A stretch of DNA of 64,000 nucleotides from Mesorhizobium sp. SARCC-RB16n (GTDB lineage Bacteria; Pseudomonadota; Alphaproteobacteria; Rhizobiales; Rhizobiaceae): NCBI RefSeq assembly GCF_008520305.1, contig NZ_ML703263.1:62001-126000 (forward strand). Reading direction: 5' to 3'. Below are positions 53,701-62,679 of this stretch, one piece after another. The notes under the pieces are model-generated. The model worked only from the letters and a program-made list of their open reading frames with translations. It made no database searches and had not been told where the DNA came from. A program made the translations under genes and the position numbers. How positions within the stretch are numbered: the stretch's first letter is position 1; every line of letters begins with the position of its first letter.

Positions 53701-55380
53701 TCACATGTTCTGGTAGACCGGTCCTTCACCGCCTTGCGGCGGCACCCAGTTGATGTTCTGGTTCGGGTCCTTGATGTCGCAGGTCTTGCAGTGGACGCAG
53801 TTCTGCGCGTTGATGACGAAGCGCACGTCCTTGGCCTGCGGATCGGCGGCGGCGTTGCCATCCTTGTCAACCCACTCATAGACGCCCGCCGGGCAATAGC
53901 GCGTGGAAGGTCCGGCAAAGACATCGTGCTCGGACCGTTGCTGCAGCGCCATGTCGCCGACGATGAGGTGCACCGGCTCGTTTTCCTCGTGATTGGTGTT
54001 GGACAGGAACACCGAGGAGAGGCGGTCGAAGGTGAGCACGCCATCCGGCTTCGGATAAGCGATCTTCTTGTGCTGGGCGGCAGGCTCGAGCGTGGCATAG
54101 TCGGCTTTGCCATGCTTCAGCGTGCCGAAAGGCGAGACACCGAACAGCGTATTCAGCCACATATCGAGGCCGCCGAGACCGACGCCGACAATGGTGCCGA
54201 AGCGCGACCACAGCGGCTTGACGTTGCGCACCTTCTTCAGGTCCTTGCCGATGTCGGTCGCGCGCCAGGCTTCCTCGTAGGCGGAAAGCTCGTCATTGGC
54301 ACGGCCGGCACCGATCGCCTCTGCGACATGATCGGCCGCCAGCATCCCCGACAGCACCGCATTGTGGGAGCCCTTGATGCGCGGCACGTTGACGAAACCC
54401 GCCGCGCATCCCATCAGCGCGCCGCCCGGGAACGACAATTTCGGCACCGACTGCCAGCCACCCTCGGTTATGGCGCGCGCGCCATAACCCAGGCGCTTGG
54501 CGCCTTCGAACGTGCCTGCGATCGCCGGATGGGTCTTGAAGCGCTGGAATTCCTCGAAGGGCGACAGATAGGGGTTCTTGTAATTGAGGTGCAGGACGAA
54601 GCCGACTGCCACCTGATTGTCCTCCAGATGATAGAGGAACGAACCGCCGCCGGTCTTCATGTCGAGCGGCCAGCCGAAGGAATGCTGCACCAGACCCCGC
54701 CGATGGTTCTCCGGCTTGACCTGCCAGAGTTCCTTGAGGCCGATGCCGTATTTGCCCGGCTCGCGGCCATCGGAGAGCTTGTATCTGGCGATCAACTGCT
54801 TGGCGAGCGAACCGCGCGCGCCCTCGCCGATCAGCACGTATTTGCCCATCAGCGCCATGCCCGGCGCGAAGCCCGGACCGTGCGTGCCGTCCTTCTCGAC
54901 GCCCATGTCGCCGGTGACGACGCCGGTGACGGCGCCTTCTTCATTGTAGAGCAGGCCGGCCGCGGCAAAGCCTGGATAGATCTCGACGCCAAGCGCCTCG
55001 GCCTTGCCAGCCAGCCAGCGGCAGACATTGCCGAGCGAGACGATGTAGTTGCCGTGGTTGTTCATCAGCGGCGGCATCAAGATGTTTGGCAGGCGAAACG
55101 AGCCGGCGGGGCCGAGCACCAGGAAATGGTCGGCCGTAACCGGCGTCTTGAAGGGATGACCATCCTCCTCGCGCCAACCAGGCAGCAGCCGGTCGATGCC
55201 GATCGGATCGACCACGGCACCCGACAGGATATGAGCGCCGACCTCGCCGCCCTTTTCCAGCACGACGACGGAGAGCTCGGGATTGACCTGCTTGAGGCGG
55301 ATGGCCGCGGCAAGGCCGGCCGGTCCGGCACCGACGATGACCACGTCGAATTCCATGCTTTCGCGTTCGATGTCGCTCAT
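53701..55380 (-). CDS. Electron-transfer flavoprotein-ubiquinone oxidoreductase
   Basis: The 559-residue protein starts with an FAD-binding Rossmann motif (VVIVGAGPAGLAAAIRL), has GGWQSVPKLSFPGGALMGCAAGFVN read in short blocks, and ends with a 4Fe-4S ferredoxin-like domain: CPAGVYEW and NAQNCVHCKTCDIKDP. It moves electrons from reduced ETF to ubiquinone in the membrane, the step that accepts electrons from isovaleryl-CoA dehydrogenase encoded at 40292. GGAGGGG precedes ATG 55380. Confidence 0.95.
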   Translation of the reverse strand: MSDIERESMEFDVVIVGAGPAGLAAAIRLKQVNPELSVVVLEKGGEVGAHILSGAVVDPIGIDRLLPGWREEDGHPFKTPVTADHFLVLGPAGSFRLPNILMPPLMNNHGNYIVSLGNVCRWLAGKAEALGVEIYPGFAAAGLLYNEEGAVTGVVTGDMGVEKDGTHGPGFAPGMALMGKYVLIGEGARGSLAKQLIARYKLSDGREPGKYGIGLKELWQVKPENHRRGLVQHSFGWPLDMKTGGGSFLYHLEDNQVAVGFVLHLNYKNPYLSPFEEFQRFKTHPAIAGTFEGAKRLGYGARAITEGGWQSVPKLSFPGGALMGCAAGFVNVPRIKGSHNAVLSGMLAADHVAEAIGAGRANDELSAYEEAWRATDIGKDLKKVRNVKPLWSRFGTIVGVGLGGLDMWLNTLFGVSPFGTLKHGKADYATLEPAAQHKKIAYPKPDGVLTFDRLSSVFLSNTNHEENEPVHLIVGDMALQQRSEHDVFAGPSTRYCPAGVYEWVDKDGNAAADPQAKDVRFVINAQNCVHCKTCDIKDPNQNINWVPPQGGEGPVYQNM

Positions 55381-55601
55381 CAACCCCTCCGCACTGGCTT
55401 GCCGCTGTTGGCGTATCTTGCTGGCTCCTGCGCTGCATAGCGCATCAATTGGCGACAGGAAACCGGCGCATACGTGACAATGCGGATTTGGCCAAAAAGT
55501 CGCGCATTCCGCGGCAGGCAAGCCGTTTCCGCGCGGCGCGACCCGCCCAAGCTTGCGTTTTTCATTGTTCGACGGCTTGCTTATCGGCCATACTTCCCGC
55601 C

Positions 55602-56246
55602 ATGCGCATTCCCGGGCCAGGCGGCTTCTCTTCGACGCGCTTTCCATCAACGCCAGGCCGGGCCTGCCGGGCGGCTATTTTGGCCCTTCTGGCGTTGGCG
55701 CCGGGTCATGCCGTCGCGGATGAAGTGAAGGTCTGGGCAACAGGCGCGTACTCATTCTCCGACGAGCTTGGCGGTTTCCGCATCACCGGAGCCTCCGGCA
55801 TTGGAACCAAGGACGATCCGCTTGTCATCACCGAAGAGCTAAATTCGGCGACACCCGTAACGCTGACCATCCGCACCACAAAGCCGATCCAGGCATTCGG
55901 CAAGGCGGGTGAGTTCGCCAATGGCATCATGTACATGCGCCTTGACGTGCTCAACAACAGCGGCCAGGCCTGGATCGAATTCCAATTCGAGCTTCAGGAA
56001 ATACTGAATCAGCCGAGCGTGTTTGGAGATGGGTTTTCGTTCGACCAGCGCAACAAGACGCCTGACAATATCTGGTCGAGCAATTTCGCCGATTTCGACC
56101 GCGAGTTCGAACCCTATGACCGGCTGCTGTTCAAGAACGGCAAGGTCGATCCTATGAGGACCGCCAGCTTCGAGTTCCTGATGACCGACTACACGCCGCG
56201 ATGGACCTTTTATCTCGTGCAGGATCCACGCATACCCACTGGCTAG
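55602..56246 (+). CDS. Exported protein of unknown function
   Basis: The 214-residue precursor has a long signal peptide (about 1-38, RAAILALLALAPGHAVAD) and a mature beta-rich domain with GGFRITGASGIGTKDDPLVI, LDVLNNSGQAWIEFQFEL and DNIWSSNFADFDREFEPYDRLLF in part. No membrane anchor or catalytic motif is evident. I do not recognise the family. It is divergent from the ETF-QO gene and 90 bp before the uracil-DNA glycosylase gene on the same strand. Confidence 0.75.
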   Translation: MRIPGPGGFSSTRFPSTPGRACRAAILALLALAPGHAVADEVKVWATGAYSFSDELGGFRITGASGIGTKDDPLVITEELNSATPVTLTIRTTKPIQAFGKAGEFANGIMYMRLDVLNNSGQAWIEFQFELQEILNQPSVFGDGFSFDQRNKTPDNIWSSNFADFDREFEPYDRLLFKNGKVDPMRTASFEFLMTDYTPRWTFYLVQDPRIPTG

Positions 56247-56336
56247 ACGATGACCTCGCCTCGGCAAGCGGGAGTGGCTGTCGCCACGGCTTTCGCCGAG
56301 GTTGCAAATTGAAGCCGCCCGGACGATGGTGCGGCC

Positions 56337-57227
56337 ATGACTGCCGCCTCTCCCAACAATCCGGTCGATTTCGCCGATCTGCTCGCCTTCTATGCCAGCG
56401 CGGGTGTTGACGAGGCTTTGGAGGATGCGCCGGTAAACCGGTTCGCGGAGGCCGCGCCGAAGCCGGCGGAGCGCATGCCGACGACGACGCCACGCGAAAG
56501 CAGCGCACCGGAGCCGCCCGCGGCTCCGGCGGGCTTCGATAGGCGCGCCTTGCCGGATGCTCCGGCCCCGCGCCCGTCGACCTCGGCCGTGCCCGATGAG
56601 GCGCAGGCGGCGCTGGCGCGCCAACTGGCGAACGCGGCAGTGTCCCTGGACGAGTTGCGCCAGCACATGGCCGCTTTCGAGGGCTGTAATCTCAAGGCCA
56701 CCGCGAAGAACCTCGTATTCGCCGACGGCAACCCGCAAGCCGCTGTCATGCTGGTCGGTGAAGCTCCCGGCCGTGACGAGGACATTGAAGGACTGCCCTT
56801 CGTCGGCCGCTCGGGCCGGCTGCTCGATCGGATGCTGGCTGCGATCGGCCTCGACCGCGGCTCGGTCTATATAGCCAATGTTATTCCCTGGCGGCCACCC
56901 GGCAACCGCACGCCGACGCCGCACGAGACCGAAATCTGCCGGCCGTTCATCGAGCGTCAGATCGAGTTGGTCAATCCCAAGGTGCTGATCAATCTCGGCG
57001 GCCCGTCGGCGAAGACCTTGCTCAACACCTCGGAAGGAATCCTGCGGCTGCGAGGCAACTGGCGCGTCCATACCACGGCGTCCGGCATTGCCATTCCGGC
57101 CATGCCGACATTGCATCCGGCCTATCTCTTGCGGACACCTGCGCACAAGAAGCTGGCATGGCGCGATTTTCTGGAGGTGAAGGCGAAGCTGCGGGCGCTG
57201 TCCAGCGATGACCTCGCAGGTAATTGA
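56337..57227 (+). CDS. Family-4-like uracil-DNA glycosylase
   Basis: The 296-residue protein has a Pro/Ala-rich N-terminal linker (about 35-85) and a UDG domain (about 95-285) with motif 1 [21 protein letters not shown], given here as GEAPGRDED, and motif 2 HPAYLLR. This is family 4 (UDGa). However, only two cysteines exist in the whole protein (EGCNLK and EICRPF), whereas family-4 enzymes use four to hold a 4Fe-4S cluster. The cluster is therefore probably absent. It removes uracil from DNA. Confidence 0.88.
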   Translation: MTAASPNNPVDFADLLAFYASAGVDEALEDAPVNRFAEAAPKPAERMPTTTPRESSAPEPPAAPAGFDRRALPDAPAPRPSTSAVPDEAQAALARQLANAAVSLDELRQHMAAFEGCNLKATAKNLVFADGNPQAAVMLVGEAPGRDEDIEGLPFVGRSGRLLDRMLAAIGLDRGSVYIANVIPWRPPGNRTPTPHETEICRPFIERQIELVNPKVLINLGGPSAKTLLNTSEGILRLRGNWRVHTTASGIAIPAMPTLHPAYLLRTPAHKKLAWRDFLEVKAKLRALSSDDLAGN

Positions 57228-57258
57228 AATGCTCCCCGTGTCGGCCTAGTCATCCGCC

Positions 57259-58116
57259 ATGACAACGCCTCAAATCTCTGCCGGCAGTCTCATCCGCGAG
57301 TGGCGCACGCGCAGGCGCATGAGCCAGCTCGACCTCGCCATGGAGGCCGAGATCTCGCAGCGGCATCTGAGCTTCGTCGAGAGCGGTCGGGCTGCTCCTT
57401 CGCGCGAGATGGTGCTGCACCTGGCCGAGCAGCTCTCGATCCCGCTCAGGCAACGCAACCAATTACTGCTGGCCGCCAGCTTCGCGCCAAGCTTCAGCGA
57501 ACGGCGGTTGACCGACCAAACACTGGCGCCGGCGATGGCGGCTGTCGAGATCGTGCTCAAGGGACATGAACCCTTCCCGGCACTGGCGGTGGACCGGCAT
57601 TGGAACCTGGTTTCGGCGAATGCCGCGATCGCTCCCTTCCTTGCCGATGTCAGCGAGGCTTCCTTGCTGGCACCGCCGGTCAACGTGCTTCGCCTCAGCC
57701 TGCATCCGGGTGGCATCGCGCCGCGTATCGTCAACCTTGCGGAATGGCGGACGCACCTGCTCGAACGTCTCAAGCACCAGAATGACGCCAGCGGCGATCC
57801 GGTTCTGGTAGAGCTGGAGCATGAGCTTCGCGGCTACCCCTCCGGCCTGAAGAGCAGCCGGCCGGCGCCGGTCGAGCCGAATGCCATCGTGCACCCGCTT
57901 AGGCTTGCCCATGGCGACACGGTGCTTTCCTTCATCAGCACCATTACCGTGTTTGGCACGCCGCTGGATGTCACGCTGTCGGAACTGGCGATCGAGTCAT
58001 TCTTCCCGGCCGACGAACAGACAAGAGCAGTGTTGGTGCGGTTGGCGAAAGAACGGACGAACACAAAACCGAGTCCGGTTCAGCCTGATTCCGGAGCTTT
58101 CGGGCCGCCGATCTGA
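57259..58116 (+). CDS. XRE-family regulator with MmyB-like ligand domain
   Basis: The 285-residue protein has an N-terminal helix-turn-helix (about 8-65: LIREWRTRRRMSQLDLAMEAEISQRHLSFVESGRA in short form RMSQLDLAMEAEIS) and a C-terminal MmyB-like domain (about 100-265), a PAS-related fold that binds small, possibly fatty-acid-like ligands. Its role is transcriptional control of unknown targets. Its 3' end overlaps the convergent gene by 37 bp. Confidence 0.87.
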   Translation: MTTPQISAGSLIREWRTRRRMSQLDLAMEAEISQRHLSFVESGRAAPSREMVLHLAEQLSIPLRQRNQLLLAASFAPSFSERRLTDQTLAPAMAAVEIVLKGHEPFPALAVDRHWNLVSANAAIAPFLADVSEASLLAPPVNVLRLSLHPGGIAPRIVNLAEWRTHLLERLKHQNDASGDPVLVELEHELRGYPSGLKSSRPAPVEPNAIVHPLRLAHGDTVLSFISTITVFGTPLDVTLSELAIESFFPADEQTRAVLVRLAKERTNTKPSPVQPDSGAFGPPI

Positions 58117-58532
58117 GCAACAAACGGGTTCTCTGGGTAGGTCTGGGAAAGGTGATAAAGGTTCTCCTCGTCGGTGTAACCGAGCAACTTTCCCTGCTGC
58201 CATTCCAACTGTGGGCACCAAGCGCCTCGGTGCAGGAGATCGAGAAGCAACGAATACGCCTCGACCCTCCACTCCTCCCCCTTGAGCGCGTAAAACCAAT
58301 AATCGATATCCAGCGTGGCACCCTGGCTCAGGGGGATTTGAAAAGTCCTTACATGTTCCGAGAGCATTCCGTCTCCGATGTGAGGGGCAAAGTCCTGATC
58401 GGCTAGCGCGTCGGATTTTTCAAAACCGTCCACCCTCTCATGGGAAAACACAGCCAATGGCTTGGTCCCTGCGAGCATCATGGCGAGCTCGCGGTTGGTG
58501 TGCAGGGCGTAAGGACGCTTCTTGTCATTCAT
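58080..58532 (-). CDS. Hypothetical soluble protein
   Basis: The 150-residue protein has no signal peptide or membrane segment. It contains NRELAMMLAGTKPLAVF, LDIDYWFYALKGEEWRVEAY and a Trp/Cys-bearing LHRGAWCPQLEW. I do not recognise it. GGAAG precedes the ATG. Its last codons overlap the XRE gene on the opposite strand. Codon use fits the surrounding genes. Confidence 0.65.
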   Translation of the reverse strand: MNDKKRPYALHTNRELAMMLAGTKPLAVFSHERVDGFEKSDALADQDFAPHIGDGMLSEHVRTFQIPLSQGATLDIDYWFYALKGEEWRVEAYSLLLDLLHRGAWCPQLEWQQGKLLGYTDEENLYHLSQTYPENPFVAQIGGPKAPESG

Positions 58533-58590
58533 TTCAAACTTCCATCAACCGAGAGACCCAGTTGTGAACGTGCTTGCAGGCGGTGCTCAA

Positions 58591-59556
58591 TCACCCCTGC
58601 GGCAAGGCCGCCTTTCGGGTCCTCGTGCGTTCCAGACCCAGTTGCCGTTCGCGCCAGATGATGAAGATGCCCGCGGCCACCACGATCACACCGCCGACAA
58701 GCGTGCTCGGTGATGTGACGTCACCGAAGATGAGATAGCCAACGACGACGCCGAGGATCATCGAGGTGTATTCGAAAGGCGCCACGACCGAGGCTTCGGC
58801 ATGGCGATAGGCCGCGGTCATCAGGATCTGGCCGAGCCCACCACAAAAGCCGGCCAGGATAAGCAGCGCGGCTTGCGCCGGCGCCAGCGATTGCCAGCCG
58901 AAAGGCAGTGTCAGCAGCGAGAGCACGCTCGCCGTAGACGAGAACCATAGCACGATCGTGGCCGTCTTCTCCGTCTGCACGAGATTGCGCACGAGCAGCA
59001 TGGCGACAGCCGAGATCGCCGCGGCCACCAGCGCCGCCATGACGCCCAGGACCTCCTGGTCGTCGAGCCCTTCGTCCGAATTGAGCAGCGTCAGTTCCGG
59101 CCAGGAAATGATGAGCACGCCAATGAGGCCGACCGCCACCGCGCTCCAGCGATAGACGCGGATCGTCTCGCCGAGAAAGACCGAGGAGAACACCACGACC
59201 AGCAGCGGCTGTGCATAATTCAAGGTGATCGCCTCCGGCAACGGCAGCCTAGTCAGTGCGAAGAAGCCGAGCCCCATGGCGCCGACGCCGACGACGCCGC
59301 GCGCGACGTGGTTGAAGGGTCGCCTCGTGGCGAATGCCGTGGCCAGTTGTCCCTTCAATGCCAGGAAGGCAATGATCGGGAAGATGGCGAAGAAGGAACG
59401 GAAGAAGACGATCTGGCCGGCAGGCACGTCGCCAGCCGCCTTGATGCAGGTTTGCATGCCGACAAAGACCGCCACGGAGACGATCTTCAGCACGATGCCT
59501 CTCAGCGTACCGTGGCCGCCCGTGGTTTCTGGTTGCGTCTCTGCCCCTGATGTCAC
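58591..59556 (-). CDS. EamA/DMT-family exporter
   Basis: The 321-residue protein has ten hydrophobic helices in two EamA repeats (about 25-150 and 175-300), with LNYAQPLLVVVFSSVFLGE closing the first and EYTSMILGVVVGYLIFGD the second. DMT proteins export metabolites or amino acids across the inner membrane. The most consistent start is GTG 59556, which overlaps by four bases (GTGA) the stop of a 41-codon frame just upstream; translational coupling is likely. Upstream ATG starts in this frame are not family-like. Confidence 0.85.
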   Translation of the reverse strand: MTSGAETQPETTGGHGTLRGIVLKIVSVAVFVGMQTCIKAAGDVPAGQIVFFRSFFAIFPIIAFLALKGQLATAFATRRPFNHVARGVVGVGAMGLGFFALTRLPLPEAITLNYAQPLLVVVFSSVFLGETIRVYRWSAVAVGLIGVLIISWPELTLLNSDEGLDDQEVLGVMAALVAAAISAVAMLLVRNLVQTEKTATIVLWFSSTASVLSLLTLPFGWQSLAPAQAALLILAGFCGGLGQILMTAAYRHAEASVVAPFEYTSMILGVVVGYLIFGDVTSPSTLVGGVIVVAAGIFIIWRERQLGLERTRTRKAALPQG

Positions 59557-59678
59557 TTTGGCAATGCATCTGTGCCCGCGGTCGAGGGCACGTTGCGGGT
59601 CTCGAAATGGCAGAACGGGAAATTGTCGGCGCGCCGAACGAAAGCGCCCATCCCGAATTTCGGTGTGTCGGCGGTCAT
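59553..59678 (-). CDS. 41-residue small protein upstream of the DMT exporter
   Basis: From ATG 59678, with GAGG seven bases upstream, 41 codons encode a soluble peptide including KFGMGAFVRRADNFPFCHF and a Cys-His pair. The stop overlaps the exporter start by four bases. Third codon positions are GC-rich like real genes here. I do not recognise it. It could be a partner of the exporter or a leader peptide that controls its translation. Confidence 0.5.
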   Translation of the reverse strand: MTADTPKFGMGAFVRRADNFPFCHFETRNVPSTAGTDALPK

Positions 59679-59739
59679 GACTGCCTCGCGACGGTGAAAG
59701 GAAGGCCTGAATTAGGCTCTGCTGCAGTTTTGTCGAGGG

Positions 59740-59758
59740 GCTCTTTCGTGTAAAGAGC
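59740..59758. promoter_or_regulatory. Inverted repeat in the exporter/pepN intergenic region
   Basis: Arms GCTCTTT and AAAGAGC, separated by CGTGT, lie in the 149-bp gap between the divergent small-protein/exporter unit and pepN. It could be an operator serving both. Confidence 0.4.
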
Positions 59759-59827
59759 GCGGACTTTGAATTTTTTGGACCAGTCAAAACACGTCCGGTC
59801 CCCGGAAAAGACAGGAAAAGCCAGGGA

Positions 59828-62473
59828 ATGCGCACCGATACAGGCCAGGTCTTCAAACTCGAGGACTATCGCCCCAGCGACTACCTCATTCCGGAAACCA
59901 AGCTTGACTTTCGTCTTTCGCCACAGGCCACGGTCGTCACCGCGATACTGACCGTCGAGCGCCGCGAGGGCATATCCACGTCGGCTCCGCTGGTGCTCGA
60001 CGGCGATGGGTTGACGCTCAAGCGCGTCGAGATCAACGGCAAGACGGTGAGACCGGCCGATCTGCTGGCGAGCCCTGACCAACTGACGCTGCTCAAGCCG
60101 CCGGCCGCACGTCGTTTCCAACTGCTGATCGAAACCGAACTGGCGCCAGCTGGCAATGAGGCCCTGATGGGCCTTTACCGTTCGAACAACGTTTACTGCA
60201 CGCAGTGCGAGGCGGAGGGCTTTCGCCGCATCACCTATTTTCTTGATCGCCCTGATATCCTGTCCGTCTACACGGTGCGCATCGAAGCGCGGCGCGACGA
60301 GGCGCCGCTCCTCCTGTCCAACGGCAATCCGGTCGAGAACGGCGAGCTCGCCGATGGCTGGCACTATGCCAGATGGCACGACCCCTTTCCCAAGCCATCC
60401 TACCTGTTCGCGCTGGTGGCCGGGAATCTTGGCCAGGTCGCCGACAGTTTCGTCACCATGTCCGGCCGCAAGGTCGAGCTCGGCATTTATGTCGAGCCCG
60501 GTAAGGAGAAGCTCGCCGGCTATGCCATGGATGCGCTGAAGCGGTCGATACAATGGGACGAGGAGGCGTTTGGCCGCGAGTACGACCTCGACGTGTTCAA
60601 CATCGTCGCCGTGTCGGACTTCAACATGGGCGCGATGGAGAACAAGGGCCTCAACATCTTCAACGACAAATATGTCCTGGCCGACCGGGAGACTGCGACT
60701 GACGCCGATTTCGCCAATATCGAGGCGATCATCGCGCATGAATATTTTCACAATTGGACAGGCAACAGAATCACTTGCCGCGACTGGTTCCAGCTTTGCC
60801 TGAAGGAAGGGCTGACGGTCTTCCGCGACCATGAATTCTCCGCCGACCAGCGCTCGCGTGCGGTCAAGCGCATCGCCGAAGTGCGCACACTACGCGCCCA
60901 CCAGTTTCCCGAGGACCAGGGCCCGCTGGCGCACCCGGTGCGGCCGCGCCGCTACCGCGAGATCAACAATTTCTACACGGCGACGGTCTACGAAAAGGGC
61001 TCCGAAGTGGTGCGCATGATCCGCACCATTCTCGGGGCTGAGGTCTTCCGCGCCGGCATGGATCTTTATTTCGAACGGCACGACGGCGAAGCCGCGACCA
61101 TCGAGGACTTCATAAAAGTGTTCGAGGACGCGTCCGGCCGCGACCTTTCGCAATTCTCGCTCTGGTATCATCAGGCGGGCACGCCCAACCTGACCGTGAG
61201 TTCAACGCACAATCCGGCCGCGCGGGAATTTACGCTCGAGATCGAGCAGTCGGTGCCGCCGACGCCCTCCGAAAGCCGCAAGCGGCTGATGCATATACCG
61301 CTCGCCTTCGGCCTGATCGGCCTCGGCGGCAGGCCGGTGGAGTATGACGGCGTCGAGGGCGCCAGCGTCGAGGACGGCGTCATCCATGTTCGCAAGCGCC
61401 GTCACATGGTGCGCTTTTCAGGCGTTGCCGAACGACCGGCGGTGTCACTCAACCGCGGCTTTTCAGCGCCGGTGACACTGTCGGTCGAGCAGAAGGCAGC
61501 CGACCAGTTCTTCCTCGCCCGCCATGACAGCGACGCCTTCTCGCGCTGGCAGGCCTTCAACACGCTGCTCACCGATGCACTGATCGCTGCCTTCCGCCAG
61601 ATCCTTGGCGGCAAACAGCCGAACTTCGCCCCAAGGCTGACCGAGCTTGCCGGCAGCATCGCCAGTGATGAGACGCTCGAGCCAGCCTACCGGGCCCTGG
61701 CCCTGGCGCTGTCTGGCGACGCCGACATCGCGCGTGACATCGGCAAGAACATCGATCCGGACGCCATCCACTCGGCCCGACAGGCGCTTGCGCTGGCGAT
61801 CGGAACCGCCAATGGCGACGCATTTTCCGGCCTCTACGACAGTCTTGCCGACCAGACCGCTTTCAGCCCAGACGCGGCAAGCGCGGGACGACGCGCCTTG
61901 CGCAACATTCTGCTGGATTATCTCTCGCTGCTGCCTGGCGGGGCGGCATTGGCGGCCGGGCATTTCCAGTCCGCGACCAACATGACCGACCGCGCGGCCG
62001 CATTGGCCGTGCTCGCGCATCGTCACCACGGATCGCCGGAGGCGAAAAAGGCGCTGGCGGCTTTCGAAAAGACATATGCGTCCGACCCGCTGGTTATGGA
62101 CAAATGGTTCCAGATCCAGGCCAGCGTGCCGGGGCCTCAGGCGGTGGACACCGTCCGCTCCCTGACTGCTCATCCGGGCTTCTCGATGGGCAACCCGAAC
62201 CGAGTGCGTTCGCTGATCGGCACATTCTCCAGCGCCAACCAGACCGGTTTTCACCGCGCCGACGGCGAAGGCTACCGTTTCTTCACGCAGACCGTGCTCG
62301 AGGTGGAAAAGCGCAACCCGCAAGTTGCGGCGAGGCTGGCGACGGCGCTCAGGTCCTGGCGTTCGCTCGAACCGGGCCGACAAGCCAAGGCCAGGGAAGC
62401 GCTGGTTTCGATTGCCAATACGGAAAACCTGTCGGCGGATCTGCGCGATATCGTCGAGCGCACGCTGGCGTAA
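59828..62473 (+). CDS. pepN: Aminopeptidase N
   Basis: The 881-residue protein is an M1-family zinc aminopeptidase. It shows the substrate motif GAMEN, the zinc-binding HEYFHNWTGN plus a Glu 19 residues later (LKEGLTVFRD), the catalytic Tyr in FYTATVYEKGSEVV, and the long helical C-terminal region of bacterial PepN. It removes N-terminal residues from peptides in the cytoplasm. Length matches the family (about 870-880). Confidence 0.95.
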   Translation: MRTDTGQVFKLEDYRPSDYLIPETKLDFRLSPQATVVTAILTVERREGISTSAPLVLDGDGLTLKRVEINGKTVRPADLLASPDQLTLLKPPAARRFQLLIETELAPAGNEALMGLYRSNNVYCTQCEAEGFRRITYFLDRPDILSVYTVRIEARRDEAPLLLSNGNPVENGELADGWHYARWHDPFPKPSYLFALVAGNLGQVADSFVTMSGRKVELGIYVEPGKEKLAGYAMDALKRSIQWDEEAFGREYDLDVFNIVAVSDFNMGAMENKGLNIFNDKYVLADRETATDADFANIEAIIAHEYFHNWTGNRITCRDWFQLCLKEGLTVFRDHEFSADQRSRAVKRIAEVRTLRAHQFPEDQGPLAHPVRPRRYREINNFYTATVYEKGSEVVRMIRTILGAEVFRAGMDLYFERHDGEAATIEDFIKVFEDASGRDLSQFSLWYHQAGTPNLTVSSTHNPAAREFTLEIEQSVPPTPSESRKRLMHIPLAFGLIGLGGRPVEYDGVEGASVEDGVIHVRKRRHMVRFSGVAERPAVSLNRGFSAPVTLSVEQKAADQFFLARHDSDAFSRWQAFNTLLTDALIAAFRQILGGKQPNFAPRLTELAGSIASDETLEPAYRALALALSGDADIARDIGKNIDPDAIHSARQALALAIGTANGDAFSGLYDSLADQTAFSPDAASAGRRALRNILLDYLSLLPGGAALAAGHFQSATNMTDRAAALAVLAHRHHGSPEAKKALAAFEKTYASDPLVMDKWFQIQASVPGPQAVDTVRSLTAHPGFSMGNPNRVRSLIGTFSSANQTGFHRADGEGYRFFTQTVLEVEKRNPQVAARLATALRSWRSLEPGRQAKAREALVSIANTENLSADLRDIVERTLA

Positions 62474-62481
62474 GCGCCCTT

Positions 62482-62504
62482 GCCTTCTCCCGGTGGGAGA
62501 AGGC
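62482..62504. repeat. Hairpin after pepN (CTTCTCCC type)
   Basis: A 10-bp stem GCCTTCTCCC/GGGAGAAGGC with loop GGT starts nine bases after the pepN stop. No T-tract follows, so it may be a small interspersed palindrome or a processing barrier rather than a classic terminator. A related CTCTCCCC...GGAGAAGG sequence lies at 29763-29785. Confidence 0.5.
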
Positions 62505-62679
62505 CGAGCCGCCGGACCTCCAAAAAGCCCATTATTTTATTCGATTTTTAATCTTTTTTCGCCGGACCACTGGACAAGGCGAATCACCTTTGATTCTTTA
62601 ATGGCGATTCGGACGTGCGGTGTTGCCGGATCACCAGCACATAGAAATGCGGCGTACTGGAAATCGGGGAGTGCCATTT

